Shown: piece by piece, positions 1 to 6,774 of the stretch
Position numbering within the stretch: the first letter of the stretch is position 1
Layout: every line of letters starts with the position of its first letter
From: Chloroflexota bacterium
GTDB taxonomy: Bacteria; Chloroflexota; Anaerolineae; Anaerolineales; UBA11858
Assembly: GCA_030666985.1 (NCBI GenBank)
Contig: DAOUWT010000011.1
Location: 1 to 22,280 of the forward strand
Length of the DNA stretch: 22,280 bases
Direction: 5' to 3'
Program-made: the position numbers and the translations under genes
Notes under the pieces: generated by a model
Seen by the model: only the letters and a program-made list of their open reading frames with translations
The model's database searches: none
What the model was told of the DNA's origin: nothing

Positions 1-154
1 ACGATCCCCCTCGAGCAGTGAGACGGACGATCCCCCTCGAGCAGTGAGACGGACGATCCCCCTCGAGCAGTGAGACGGACGATCCCCCTCGAGCAGTGAG
101 ACGGACGATCCCCCTCGAGCAGTGAGACGGACGATCCCCTTCGAGCAGTGAGAC
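1..154. repeat. 26-bp tandem repeat, about six copies, running off the window edge
   Basis: Six head-to-tail copies of a 26-bp unit beginning ACGATCCCCCTCGAGCAGTG start at 1, 27, 53, 79, 105 and 131. The first five are identical. The sixth has one C-to-T change in the C-run and a diverged end. Each unit holds the palindrome CTCGAG. There are no spacers, so this is a minisatellite and not a CRISPR array. The array probably continues upstream of the window. Confidence 0.95.
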
Positions 155-214
155 AATAGTTTCTTTTCTAATCAACGTTATATGCAATCGCCCTATCATT
201 CGCTCATGACTACC

Positions 215-243
215 TTGACGGAGTAAAAGGTTGTCGGTATACT
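215..243 (+). promoter_or_regulatory. Sigma-70 promoter for the rpsU block
   Basis: TTGACG at 215-220 and TATACT at 238-243 are separated by exactly 17 bp, close to the housekeeping consensus. The predicted transcript starts near 250, which leaves a leader of about 125 nt before rpsU. Confidence 0.75.
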
Positions 244-308
244 GGTAAGGATTAGATAAAAATAGCCAATGAATATGGCTACACGTTCGTTTAATACAGT
301 ATTGTAAA

Positions 309-339
309 ATAGGGTGAGTTAAAAACAACCTCACCCTAT
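309..339 (+). promoter_or_regulatory. Leader hairpin upstream of rpsU
   Basis: The 10-bp perfect arms ATAGGGTGAG (309-318) and CTCACCCTAT (330-339) flank an 11-nt A-rich loop. The hairpin lies inside the predicted rpsU leader, about 36 nt before the start codon. No U-run follows, so it does not look like a simple terminator. A weaker 6-bp hairpin, TAGCCA/TGGCTA, is at 263-281. A role in attenuation, mRNA stability or ribosomal-protein feedback is possible but inferred only from position. Confidence 0.5.
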
Positions 340-375
340 CTCTTTGATATAGAAACAGAAAGGATGTGAAAAAAT

Positions 376-606
376 TTGGCAGTCAGAGTCGAACTACGAC
401 CAAACGAATCGCAAAAGCAGTTAATGCGACGATTTCGTAAAAAGGTATCGCAAAGTGGTGTTTTAAGCACACTACGTCGCAAACGGTGGTTCATTTCAAA
501 AAGCGAATTACGCCGTATTCAACGAAAGAAAGCTATCCGGCGACGGAAGCACCGTCTCTCGAAGAAACGCGGTCAAAAAGACCGTCGTAGACATTACCAC
601 TACTAA
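376..606 (+). CDS. rpsU: Small ribosomal subunit protein bS21
   Basis: This is a 76-residue, very basic protein. It opens with MAVRVELRPNESQKQLMRRF and has the lysine/arginine-rich helical tail typical of bS21, which sits near the 3' end of 16S rRNA in the 30S subunit and helps initiation. The start is TTG, preceded by AAAGGATG with about 11 nt spacing; no in-frame ATG would keep the conserved N-terminus. It is the first gene after the promoter at 215-243. A palindromic repeat separates it from infA. Identification rests on family resemblance over the full length. Confidence 0.9.
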   Translation: MAVRVELRPNESQKQLMRRFRKKVSQSGVLSTLRRKRWFISKSELRRIQRKKAIRRRKHRLSKKRGQKDRRRHYHY

Positions 607-660
607 AGCATATAGGGTCTCTAGGAAGTTACGGGGTTGCCGACAGAGTGAAGCATAAAA

Positions 661-700
661 CGTGAAACGTGACCGAGTAATTCACGCATCACGTTTCACG
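661..700. repeat. CGTGAAACGTGA inverted repeat between rpsU and infA
   Basis: CGTGAAACGTGA (661-672) is perfectly inverted as TCACGTTTCACG (689-700), giving a 12-bp stem with a 16-nt loop. The 17-mer CACGCATCACGTTTCAC at 683-699 recurs exactly at 21717-21733, and related CACGTTTCAC words occur at 7564-7590. It is therefore a dispersed intergenic repeat family rather than a gene-specific signal. Confidence 0.8.
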
Positions 701-783
701 CTTCAGAAGCAAACCCCACGAAATCCCAAAGAGCCAGCATATATAAACATCTAGAACAGCCATAGCTGGTTACAGAGGTATAG

Positions 784-1032
784 ATGGCTAAAAAAGAAGA
801 GAAAGTGCGTATGGAAGGCACTATAGTTAAAGCCTTGCCTGGTACGCAATTCAAAGTGGAATTAGAAAACGGCCACGAGATACTGGCGTATCTGTCGGGC
901 AAAATGAGAAAGTATTATATTCGAGTTTTGCTCGGAGACCAAGTCACTGTGGAAATGTCCCCCTATGATTTAACACGAGGGAGGATTGTATACCGTCATA
1001 AAAAACATCAACGTCCCAGAGACCAGGGTTAA
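784..1032 (+). CDS. infA: Translation initiation factor IF-1
   Basis: An 82-residue single OB-fold protein that binds the A site of the 30S subunit during initiation. The family pattern is clear: MEGTIVKALPGTQFKVELEN, then LAYLSGKMRKYYIRVLLGD, then SPYDLTRGRIVYRHK. The length is normal apart from a slightly long basic tail. The ATG is preceded by AGAGGT at good spacing. It follows rpsU in the same direction after a repeat-containing gap of 177 nt and precedes the sigma factor gene. Confidence 0.95.
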   Translation: MAKKEEKVRMEGTIVKALPGTQFKVELENGHEILAYLSGKMRKYYIRVLLGDQVTVEMSPYDLTRGRIVYRHKKHQRPRDQG

Positions 1033-1082
1033 ACCGCTAGACAGAATCTGGCACGTTGAAGGGGGAACAAGCGAGAGATCAA

Positions 1083-1117
1083 GTACTGGGGCTGTCAAAG
1101 AAATACTGCCCCAGTAC
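1083..1117 (+). other. Intergenic hairpin between infA and the sigma gene
   Basis: The perfect 10-bp arms GTACTGGGGC (1083-1092) and GCCCCAGTAC (1108-1117) have a 15-nt loop. No T-run follows, so intrinsic termination would be weak. It may be a processing, stability or attenuation element between infA and the sigma factor gene. The role is inferred from position only. Confidence 0.55.
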
Positions 1118-1208
1118 AATAATCTAAGCAAGTGATTTTTCATCAGTTTCGATCAAATACTCATCAAGATAATCATGAAAAAACAATTAGTTAAGTAAAT
1201 TGTGCCTG

Positions 1209-2435
1209 ATGAAAAAGAAAAAAAACAACCCCATTAAAGAACTTATTGAACTAGGCCAAACACAAGGGCATATCACTTTCAGTGACATGCTTGACTACTT
1301 TCCTGATGCCAAAAAAGATGTGGAGCGTTTAGAGGAAGCATTTTCGATTCTCCTGAAAGAAGGCATTCCCTACGTGGAAGACGATGATGAGATAGAACTT
1401 GAAAATATATTCTCAGATAATGGGGGCGCAGCTAATGGTTCGAAGAACAATTCTTCGAACTTAGAGGAAGACAATGAATCTGACAAGAGCAATCTAAAAA
1501 AACTGCGCAACATAGACACGAACGATTTGATTGAGTTGTACTTCAAAGAGGCGGCCAGCATTCCCCTTCTCACCGCAGCAGAAGAAGAAGAACTTGCCAA
1601 ACACATCGAAAGGGGCCGGCTAGCCCGCAAGGAATTAGCACGCGGCAGTGTCAGTGCTCACCGGTGCCGAGAGCTTAACAAAATGATCGAGAACGAATGG
1701 ACGGCCCTGGATCAACTAATTACAGCAAATTCTCGCCTAGTAATTAGCATAGCGAAAAAATATATGAAACGCGGCGTGCCTTTCTTGGATTTAATTCAAG
1801 AAGGAAATATTGGACTAATGCGAGCAGCTAAAAAGTTTGACTACCTGAGAGGTTTCAAATTCAGCACGTATGCCACCTGGTGGATCCGCCAGGCTATTAC
1901 CCGCTCAATTGCTGACCAAGGGCGCACCATCCGTGTTCCGGTACACATGGGAGACAAGATCGCCAGAATGTTTCGGATGCAAAATGCGCTCAAGCAATCC
2001 CTTGAGCGTGACCCCACCATTGAAGAGCTAGCAGAGGCCCTTGACGAGTCACCAGAAAAAGTACAACACATGATTCGCGTCGCTCGCCATCCGCTTTCAT
2101 TAGAAATGCCCGCGACCGACGAAGGGGATGCTATGCTTGGCGATTTCATAGAAGATCGCGAGACTCCACTTCCCGACGAAACAGCCACAAAACATCTTCT
2201 TAAGGAACACTTATCAGAAGTTATGGAAACCCTGCCTCACAGGGAAGTCCGCATACTGTGCTTAAGGTATGGAATGCCCGGTGGAGAAAGGTATACCCTT
2301 CAAGAAGTCGGTCAAAAAGTGGGCGTCTCGCGTGAACGCGTCCGTCAAATTGAAGCCCAGGCCCTCCGACGGTTGCGGCAGCCTCACATTCAACGCATCT
2401 TACGAGATTATTTAGAAAAGCAAAAGCAAAGTTGA
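1209..2435 (+). CDS. rpoD: Primary-type RNA polymerase sigma-70 factor (RpoD/SigA-like)
   Basis: 408 residues. Residues 1-60 resemble the region 1.1 module of primary sigma factors (ELIELGQTQGHITFSDMLDY). An acidic, Asn/Ser-rich linker follows at 61-100. Region 1.2 is near 103-136 (DLIELYFKEAASIPLLTAAE). Region 2 spans about 166-240, with LIQEGNIGLMRAAKKFD and FSTYATWWIRQAITR contacting core and the -10 element. Region 3 follows, and the region 4 helix-turn-helix at about 361-389 (VGVSRERVRQIEAQALRRLR) reads the -35 element. The open frame extends to TTG 1200, but ATG 1209 gives the natural MKKKK start; neither has a clear Shine-Dalgarno. All regions are present, which favours a primary factor over an alternative one. 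carD follows. Confidence 0.9.
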   Translation: MKKKKNNPIKELIELGQTQGHITFSDMLDYFPDAKKDVERLEEAFSILLKEGIPYVEDDDEIELENIFSDNGGAANGSKNNSSNLEEDNESDKSNLKKLRNIDTNDLIELYFKEAASIPLLTAAEEEELAKHIERGRLARKELARGSVSAHRCRELNKMIENEWTALDQLITANSRLVISIAKKYMKRGVPFLDLIQEGNIGLMRAAKKFDYLRGFKFSTYATWWIRQAITRSIADQGRTIRVPVHMGDKIARMFRMQNALKQSLERDPTIEELAEALDESPEKVQHMIRVARHPLSLEMPATDEGDAMLGDFIEDRETPLPDETATKHLLKEHLSEVMETLPHREVRILCLRYGMPGGERYTLQEVGQKVGVSRERVRQIEAQALRRLRQPHIQRILRDYLEKQKQS

Positions 2436-2499
2436 TTTCGTATGGTACAATAACGTCTTCGTAGATATGTCGAGGACAAACCCAATTAAGGAGGCTGGG

Positions 2500-3024
2500 A
2501 TGATCGAGAAAGAAAAACTATTTTCAGAAGGTGACTGGGTGTTCCATCTCTATCACGGCGTTGGTCAGATAAAAGGCATCGAAGAAAAAACACTTGGCGG
2601 TGAAACCAAGAAATACTACAAGGTACAAGCTCGCAAAGGAATATTCTGGATCGCTATAAACAAGGCTGAAAGTGATCGCATTCGTCCAGTTGTAAATCAA
2701 GAAGAATTACTCGAAGCAATAGAAATTCTAAAAGCACCACCACAAGTGATGGGCAATAAACACACCACAAGGAAGAGCCGAATTGTCCAAGTGACAAAAG
2801 ATGGAGACTTACATAGCTTCTGTGCTCTCCTGCGAGATTTACAGGCTCGGCGCGTAGCAGACAAACTCAACACTACCGAGCAAAGAGCGCTTCGCAGTCT
2901 TAAAGAGCGGATTGCTTCTGAATGGGCTGCTAGTTCTGACAATACGGTAAAGGACATAAAGTTGGAGCTGAACAAGATCATCCAAGGTATCCCAGCGCCA
3001 GAGAAAAATTTACAAGTTCTATAA
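2500..3024 (+). CDS. carD: CarD-family RNA polymerase-binding transcription regulator
   Basis: 174 residues. Residues 8-65 (FSEGDWVFHLYHGVGQIKGI, ending near IAINKAESDRIRPV) form the CarD/TRCF Tudor-like domain that binds the RNA polymerase beta subunit. The helical C-terminal half (about 95-165) matches the DNA-binding helical domain that stabilises the open complex in CarD proteins. The ATG at 2500 is chosen because AAGGAGG ends 5 nt upstream; the in-frame ATG at 2467 lacks such a site. It lies 64 nt after the sigma gene, consistent with joint control of promoter opening. The family call is firm. The regulatory targets are unknown. Confidence 0.88.
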   Translation: MIEKEKLFSEGDWVFHLYHGVGQIKGIEEKTLGGETKKYYKVQARKGIFWIAINKAESDRIRPVVNQEELLEAIEILKAPPQVMGNKHTTRKSRIVQVTKDGDLHSFCALLRDLQARRVADKLNTTEQRALRSLKERIASEWAASSDNTVKDIKLELNKIIQGIPAPEKNLQVL

Positions 3025-3047
3025 ACCTGATAAGGAGATTAAAAACA

Positions 3048-3257
3048 ATGGGAAATAAAATAAAGACACATCAAGGCACTGCAAAACGTTTTCGGAAAAC
3101 TGGTAGCGGCAAAATCGTCCGCATGAAAGGATATAGGGGCCACTTAAGGCGCCGCAAATCCAGCCGTTCCAAACGTGATATGAAAAAAATGCACCAGGTT
3201 GAGGTCTCTGGCCTCAAAAAACGCATTAACCGTTTAGCTCCTAATCTCAAAAGATAA
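3048..3257 (+). CDS. rpmI: Large ribosomal subunit protein bL35
   Basis: A 69-residue basic protein with the bL35 signature KIKTHQGTAKRFRKTGSGKI, a central arginine-rich stretch and a C-terminal region ending RINRLAPNLKR. AAGGAG lies about 11 nt before the ATG. The gene starts 23 nt after carD and is the last gene of the block, since a hairpin terminator follows. In most bacteria rpmI sits between infC and rplT; neither neighbour is here, so bL20 and IF-3 must be encoded elsewhere. Confidence 0.93.
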   Translation: MGNKIKTHQGTAKRFRKTGSGKIVRMKGYRGHLRRRKSSRSKRDMKKMHQVEVSGLKKRINRLAPNLKR

Positions 3258-3276
3258 GGGGAGCTTGCAAGCACAC

Positions 3277-3313
3277 AAGCCGCATCGTGGAATAACGGTG
3301 CGGCTTTCCGTTT
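3277..3313 (+). terminator. Terminator after rpmI
   Basis: AAGCCGCA (3277-3284) pairs with TGCGGCTT (3299-3306) around a 14-nt loop and is followed by TCCGTTT. The T-run is short, but the position right after rpmI and before a new promoter supports termination of the rpsU-rpmI block. Confidence 0.65.
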
Positions 3314-3324
3314 AAATAGCGATA

Positions 3325-3355
3325 CTGACACCTTCAGGCACAATTAGGTTATAAT
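3325..3355 (+). promoter_or_regulatory. Likely promoter of the membrane coiled-coil pair
   Basis: There is a perfect -10 TATAAT at 3350-3355, with CTGACA at 3325-3330 as a possible -35. The 19-bp spacing is longer than ideal. It lies just after the rpmI terminator. The predicted transcript would carry the long palindrome at 3389-3425 in its leader. Confidence 0.5.
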
Positions 3356-3388
3356 TAACTTTAGGCGTCGTCAAGAAATAACTTTCGC

Positions 3389-3425
3389 TGAGGAACCGCG
3401 TTCCTCTGAGGAACGCGGTTCCTCA
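3389..3425. repeat. 37-nt near-perfect palindrome (18-bp arms, 1-nt centre)
   Basis: An 18-nt arm starting TGAGGAACCGCG (3389-3406) is exactly inverted at 3408-3425 around a single central T. Each arm also contains a smaller inverted repeat, GAGGAAC/GTTCCTC, so a cruciform or alternating double-hairpin fold is possible. It lies in the predicted leader of the coiled-coil operon, about 90 nt before the first start. No T-run follows. It could be a REP-like element or a transcript-stabilising hairpin. Confidence 0.8.
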
Positions 3426-3515
3426 TTATGAAAACTACAAAGTTAATAATAGACAGCCCCTTAGCAATCCTTGCGAGTTGCCTACATAAACAACCCCCTC
3501 ACAAAAGGAGTAAAC

Positions 3516-4388
3516 ATGTCCAAAGAAATTACCCTCAAAAATATCAATACGGCAGATATCCCGTCCCTGGCCAATTTGCCTGGGGTTGGGCCTTCGCTTG
3601 CAGAACGTATAGTCAACAATCGACCCTACGCCTCGATAGAAGAATTGCTCAAGGTGAAAGGAATCGGCTCCCAATCTCTGGAAAAGATTCAGGGACTAAT
3701 CATGGTCGAGGAAACTGAGCTAGAAGATAACGCCACGCCCCCAGAAGAATTACTTGATCAGGTAACGAATGGTGAGAAAGAGCCAGATGATCCCATCGCG
3801 GAGCCAGAGGATTCTTTCGCGGAGCCAGATGACTTTCTCACGGAACTAGAAGAAGAAGTCCCCGAAGACAAGGAAGTGGAGAAAGAACCAACCGATCTAA
3901 TAAACGATGAAGCCTCAATCTCAGAAGAAATCTCAACCGCAGAAAAAGAACCTGAAAAACCGGTAACGCGATCTCAAGTGAAATGGATAGCTTTCAGCAG
4001 CGCCCTAATAGCCTTTGTTCTAGCGATAGCACTGACATTTGGCATGCTAACTAGCCTCAATGGCGGGTTATACTACGCCCCACAAAGCCAAGCCGCAACA
4101 ATAGAACGTCAAGTTGATGGCTTAACCGCTCAAGCAGACACCCTGTCTCAAGACATTGAAATTCTAGCCCAAGACATTGAAGGACTTCGAAAACGTATCG
4201 ATAACCTGGATAACCTCAGCAATCAAGTCAAGGACTTAGAAAAGCAATTGACCAACACTGAAGCTGAAATAAAAGCCCTTTCCGAGCAGTTGAGCGAACT
4301 AGAAAATAATTCACAGCGCTTCCAAACATTCTTCGAAGAGCTGCAACAAATCTTAAATACCCTATTCGAAAGTGAGGAAACCCAATGA
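3516..4388 (+). CDS. Helix-hairpin-helix, single-pass membrane, coiled-coil protein
   Basis: 290 residues, not a named family I recognise. Residues 7-62 form a ComEA-like pair of helix-hairpin-helix motifs (LPGVGPSLAERIV at 21-33, VKGIGSQSLEKIQ at 47-59), a sequence-nonspecific DNA-binding fold. Residues 64-149 are a very acidic linker that includes three 7-residue EPxD-type repeats. A transmembrane helix lies at about 157-179, preceded by Arg/Lys, so the N-terminus and HHH are predicted cytoplasmic. Residues 195-287 are a heptad-rich coiled coil outside the membrane. The start is ATG 3516, which has AAAAGGAG at 5 nt spacing. The stop overlaps the next start as ATGA. The topology is the reverse of ComEA, whose HHH is outside. 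A DNA-to-membrane tether is an inference. Confidence 0.8.
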   Translation: MSKEITLKNINTADIPSLANLPGVGPSLAERIVNNRPYASIEELLKVKGIGSQSLEKIQGLIMVEETELEDNATPPEELLDQVTNGEKEPDDPIAEPEDSFAEPDDFLTELEEEVPEDKEVEKEPTDLINDEASISEEISTAEKEPEKPVTRSQVKWIAFSSALIAFVLAIALTFGMLTSLNGGLYYAPQSQAATIERQVDGLTAQADTLSQDIEILAQDIEGLRKRIDNLDNLSNQVKDLEKQLTNTEAEIKALSEQLSELENNSQRFQTFFEELQQILNTLFESEETQ

Positions 4389-5260
4389 CATCCGATAACA
4401 AACCAAAAAAGAGCTTTGGCGGGAAATTGGTCAAATTCTTTCAAATCATCTTGCGCCTGGTATTAACAATAGTTTTTGCGGTAGGGATAGGAGTAGGCAT
4501 ATACTACGGCATTGCCTATGGAATACCCGCTTTCCAAAGCAAATACGTCCAACCTGTTCATGACAACACTCAACGCTTGGACAATTTAGAAATCCGCCAA
4601 ACCCAACAACAAGAACAACTAGCCGAACGCCTGGAAACTCTTCAGGAACGCCTTGAAACCCTCCAGGAACGCCTGGAAACCTTAGAAATACAAAACGACA
4701 CCGCCAAAGAAATCTTCACGGAGTTACAGGCTCAAATTGATGACCTTTCGAGCGAAGTCAGTTCTGTCCAAGCAACTGCCCAGGCCAATCAAAAGCAGGC
4801 CGAAGACCAGATAGAATCCCTGCAAGAAGACCTACAAAATGCGGTCGCTGCCCTAGAAACCCAACAAGCTCAGACCCAAGACATCGTTGAAGACCTGGCC
4901 GCCGCCCAGGTGCCAGTTACCGACCTCCAAAATGAGCTAACCACAGTCAAGGTCATGGAGCTGCTCACCCGTGCCCAGCAATCCCTCCTCCACAACAATT
5001 ATGGCCTGGCCCAAGATGACCTGCTAGCCGCTCAAGAATTGCTATACAACCTTCAAAGCGAAGTCTCCGACGCTGCTCAAATAGATCACCTTTCCACAAT
5101 CATCCAACATCTGGAGACAGCTTCAGAGCAATTGCCAGATTCCCCTAGCCTGGCATCCAAAGAATTAGAAATTGCCTGGGAGTTACTGGTTTCAGGCCTA
5201 AGTGAAACAAGCAACGATGATACACCTCAGACAACACCAACCCCCACTCCTAGCCCCTAG
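4385..5260 (+). CDS. Membrane-anchored coiled-coil protein, partner of the HHH protein
   Basis: 291 residues, unnamed. The N-terminus is basic (KPKKSFGGKLVK). A transmembrane segment with Gly-rich features spans about 18-47, predicting a short cytoplasmic end and an external C-terminus. A long coiled coil runs from about 60 to 190, including three perfect heptads ERLETLQ/ERLETLQ/ERLETLE at 81-101 that are also a 21-nt DNA tandem repeat. Residues 188-273 form a helical domain (MELLTRAQQSLLHNNYGLAQ) loosely recalling the C-terminal helices of HemX or mitofilin-like proteins. The tail is Thr/Pro-rich (TTPTPTPSP). It overlaps the upstream gene by 4 nt, so the two are translationally coupled. Both coiled coils face the same side, so pairing is plausible. 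Confidence 0.75.
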   Translation: MTSDNKPKKSFGGKLVKFFQIILRLVLTIVFAVGIGVGIYYGIAYGIPAFQSKYVQPVHDNTQRLDNLEIRQTQQQEQLAERLETLQERLETLQERLETLEIQNDTAKEIFTELQAQIDDLSSEVSSVQATAQANQKQAEDQIESLQEDLQNAVAALETQQAQTQDIVEDLAAAQVPVTDLQNELTTVKVMELLTRAQQSLLHNNYGLAQDDLLAAQELLYNLQSEVSDAAQIDHLSTIIQHLETASEQLPDSPSLASKELEIAWELLVSGLSETSNDDTPQTTPTPTPSP

Positions 5261-5364
5261 CATAACCTAAAATGAGGCTTGGCTTCCATAATCAAACCCA
5301 TTCCTCACAACTCATAACCCGGGTGGTCCCCATCGTGAAGCCTTCCCCAGAGGGACTCCGCGCC

Positions 5365-5390
5365 ACCCTGGTGCATTGCACCTCGGTTTT
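5365..5390 (+). terminator. Possible terminator of the coiled-coil operon
   Basis: ACC-ct-GGTGC-att-GCACC-tc-GGT folds as a stem with one symmetric 2-nt internal loop and is followed by a short T-run at 5387-5390. It lies between the coiled-coil gene and alr. The stem is modest and the T-run short, so confidence is limited. Apart from this and the C-rich repeat that follows, I see no gene in 5261-5534. Confidence 0.4.
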
Positions 5391-5440
5391 CCCAGCCCTC
5401 ACCCTAACCCTCAAGAGGGGACTCTCCCGCTCCCAACCAC

Positions 5441-5558
5441 ATGCCCTCCCATCAACTCCTCCTACCCCGCACCTCCTACCTCGCATCTCCTACCCCGCAC
5501 CTCCTACCCCGCACCTCCCACCCCCACTCCCCTCATGCCCCCCCCCATCAACTCCTCC
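5441..5558. repeat. C-rich 14-bp minisatellite flanked by two copies of the alr start region
   Basis: Five 14-bp units of the form CTCCTACCCCGCAC, the last diverged, occupy 5459-5528. ATGCCCTCCCATCAACTCCT begins at 5441. The same sequence with a longer C-run, ATG then nine C then ATCAACTCCTCC, recurs at 5535-5558 as the real alr start. The first copy is out of frame with alr. The 9-C homopolymer directly follows the alr start codon. Confidence 0.85.
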
Positions 5559-6698
5559 ACCATCAGCACCGCCGGAATAATCCGCCCCACGCTAGTCGAA
5601 GTCAACCTGACCCGGCTAGCCGAAAATTTTCGCGCCATACAACAACACGTCGCCCCCTCCCTCGTCATGCCCATCCTCAAGGCCAACGCCTACGGGCACG
5701 GATTGATAAAAGTCGCCCAACTAATGCAAGAGCTAGGAGCCGACTACATAGGCGTGGCCATGCTCGAAGAGGGCATACTCCTACGCGAAAAAGGCATAAA
5801 AACCCCCATCCTCGTCCTGGGCGGCATCCTCGGAAACCAAATCCCCCACTTCATCGAGCACAACCTGACAATCTGCGCCTCATCCATCGAAAAAATCCAA
5901 CAACCCAGCCAAATAGCCCAACAAATGGAAAAAACCGCAAAAGTCCACCTCAAAATAGATACCGGCATGGAGCGCGTAGGCGTCCACGATTACAGCGCAG
6001 GTAAATTCCTCGAAACAGCCGCAAAATGTGAGCACCTCAACATAGAAGGCATCTACACCCACCTCGCCAACTCCGACGCCGCCGACCTCACCCACGCCCG
6101 CCTCCAACTTGAACGCTTCGAAGAAGTCCTCTCATTCTACGAAAAACACTCCCTGCAACCCCCACGCCTGCGCCACGTAGCCAACTCAGGCGCCATCCTC
6201 CAACTCCCCGAGGCCCGTTACGACATCGTCCGGCCCGGATTAATGCTCTACGGCGTCTACCCCTCCCCCGAAGTCGCCCGCTCCGTAAAAGTCCGCCCCG
6301 CCCTGAGCTGGAAATCGCGCGTCGTTTACTTCAAAGTCATCCAACCCGGCCGCCCGGTAGGATACGGCTCAACCTGGAAAACCGATCATCTCGTCCGTGC
6401 CGTCACCGCCCCTGTGGGGTATGGCGACGGCTACTTCCGCTCCATGTCGGGTCAAGCCCACGTCATCATTCGGGGGGTAAAATACCCAGTCGTTGGCCGC
6501 ATCTCCATGGATCAAATCGTCATCAACATCGAATGGGACAGTGCATACAACGGAGACGAAGTCATACTCATCGGCGAAATGGGGGAAGAGCAAATCACCG
6601 CCGAAAACCTGGCCGAGTGGGCTGGCACAATCCCCTACGAAATCCTCACCAACATCAACACCCGCGTCCCGCGCGTCTACGTCCAAAAGGCGACATGA
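5535..6698 (+). CDS. alr: Alanine racemase (PLP-dependent)
   Basis: 387 residues, normal for the family. It interconverts L- and D-alanine for peptidoglycan. The PLP lysine is K49 in LKANAYGHG. The catalytic tyrosine is Y296 in VGYGDGYFR. The substrate-site motifs GRISMDQ (321-327) and the C-terminal PYEILTNINTRVPRVY are present. The frame stays open upstream to 5376, but that stretch is repetitive Pro/Thr/Ser coding, so ATG 5535 is chosen. No Shine-Dalgarno is visible; nine consecutive C follow the ATG, which could slip. The stop codon lies inside the first palindrome of the array at 6690-6774. The GC-rich third positions contrast with the genes upstream. It is convergent with the B12 operon. 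Confidence 0.93.
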   Translation: MPPPINSSTISTAGIIRPTLVEVNLTRLAENFRAIQQHVAPSLVMPILKANAYGHGLIKVAQLMQELGADYIGVAMLEEGILLREKGIKTPILVLGGILGNQIPHFIEHNLTICASSIEKIQQPSQIAQQMEKTAKVHLKIDTGMERVGVHDYSAGKFLETAAKCEHLNIEGIYTHLANSDAADLTHARLQLERFEEVLSFYEKHSLQPPRLRHVANSGAILQLPEARYDIVRPGLMLYGVYPSPEVARSVKVRPALSWKSRVVYFKVIQPGRPVGYGSTWKTDHLVRAVTAPVGYGDGYFRSMSGQAHVIIRGVKYPVVGRISMDQIVINIEWDSAYNGDEVILIGEMGEEQITAENLAEWAGTIPYEILTNINTRVPRVYVQKAT

Positions 6699-6774
6699 AT
6701 GTCGCGTTACGCCCCGCCCTCGTAAAGCGACATTCATGTCGCCCACTGCCCTCGTAAAGCGACATTTATGTCGC
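6690..6774. repeat. Array of three GCGACAT-NN-ATGTCGC palindromes
   Basis: Three 16-nt palindromes with identical 7-bp arms lie at 6690-6705 (loop GA), 6727-6742 (loop TC) and 6759-6774 (loop TT). CCTCGTAAA precedes the second and third. The first overlaps the alr stop codon. A T-run occurs only 12 nt after the third, so this is not a classic terminator, although it sits where convergent alr and cobU transcripts meet. Confidence 0.85.

Noticed and set aside
1..154. CRISPR array
   Set aside because: The 26-bp units are directly adjacent with no variable spacers, so it is a simple tandem repeat.
607..783. tRNA or small RNA gene between rpsU and infA
   Set aside because: No cloverleaf or T-loop motif; the structure is explained by the dispersed inverted repeat.
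3428..3718. ORF overlapping the HHH protein start
   Set aside because: It is a shadow frame; the HHH frame has a clear ribosome site, domain motifs and continuation over 290 codons.
5376..5534. N-terminal extension of alanine racemase
   Set aside because: The frame is open, but it encodes only repeat-derived Pro/Ser/Thr residues, and the family begins at the segment after ATG 5535.
5441..6004. Basic Pro/His/Arg-rich ORF overlapping alr
   Set aside because: It is the second frame of the C-rich minisatellite and the alr coding sequence; no motif, no ribosome site.
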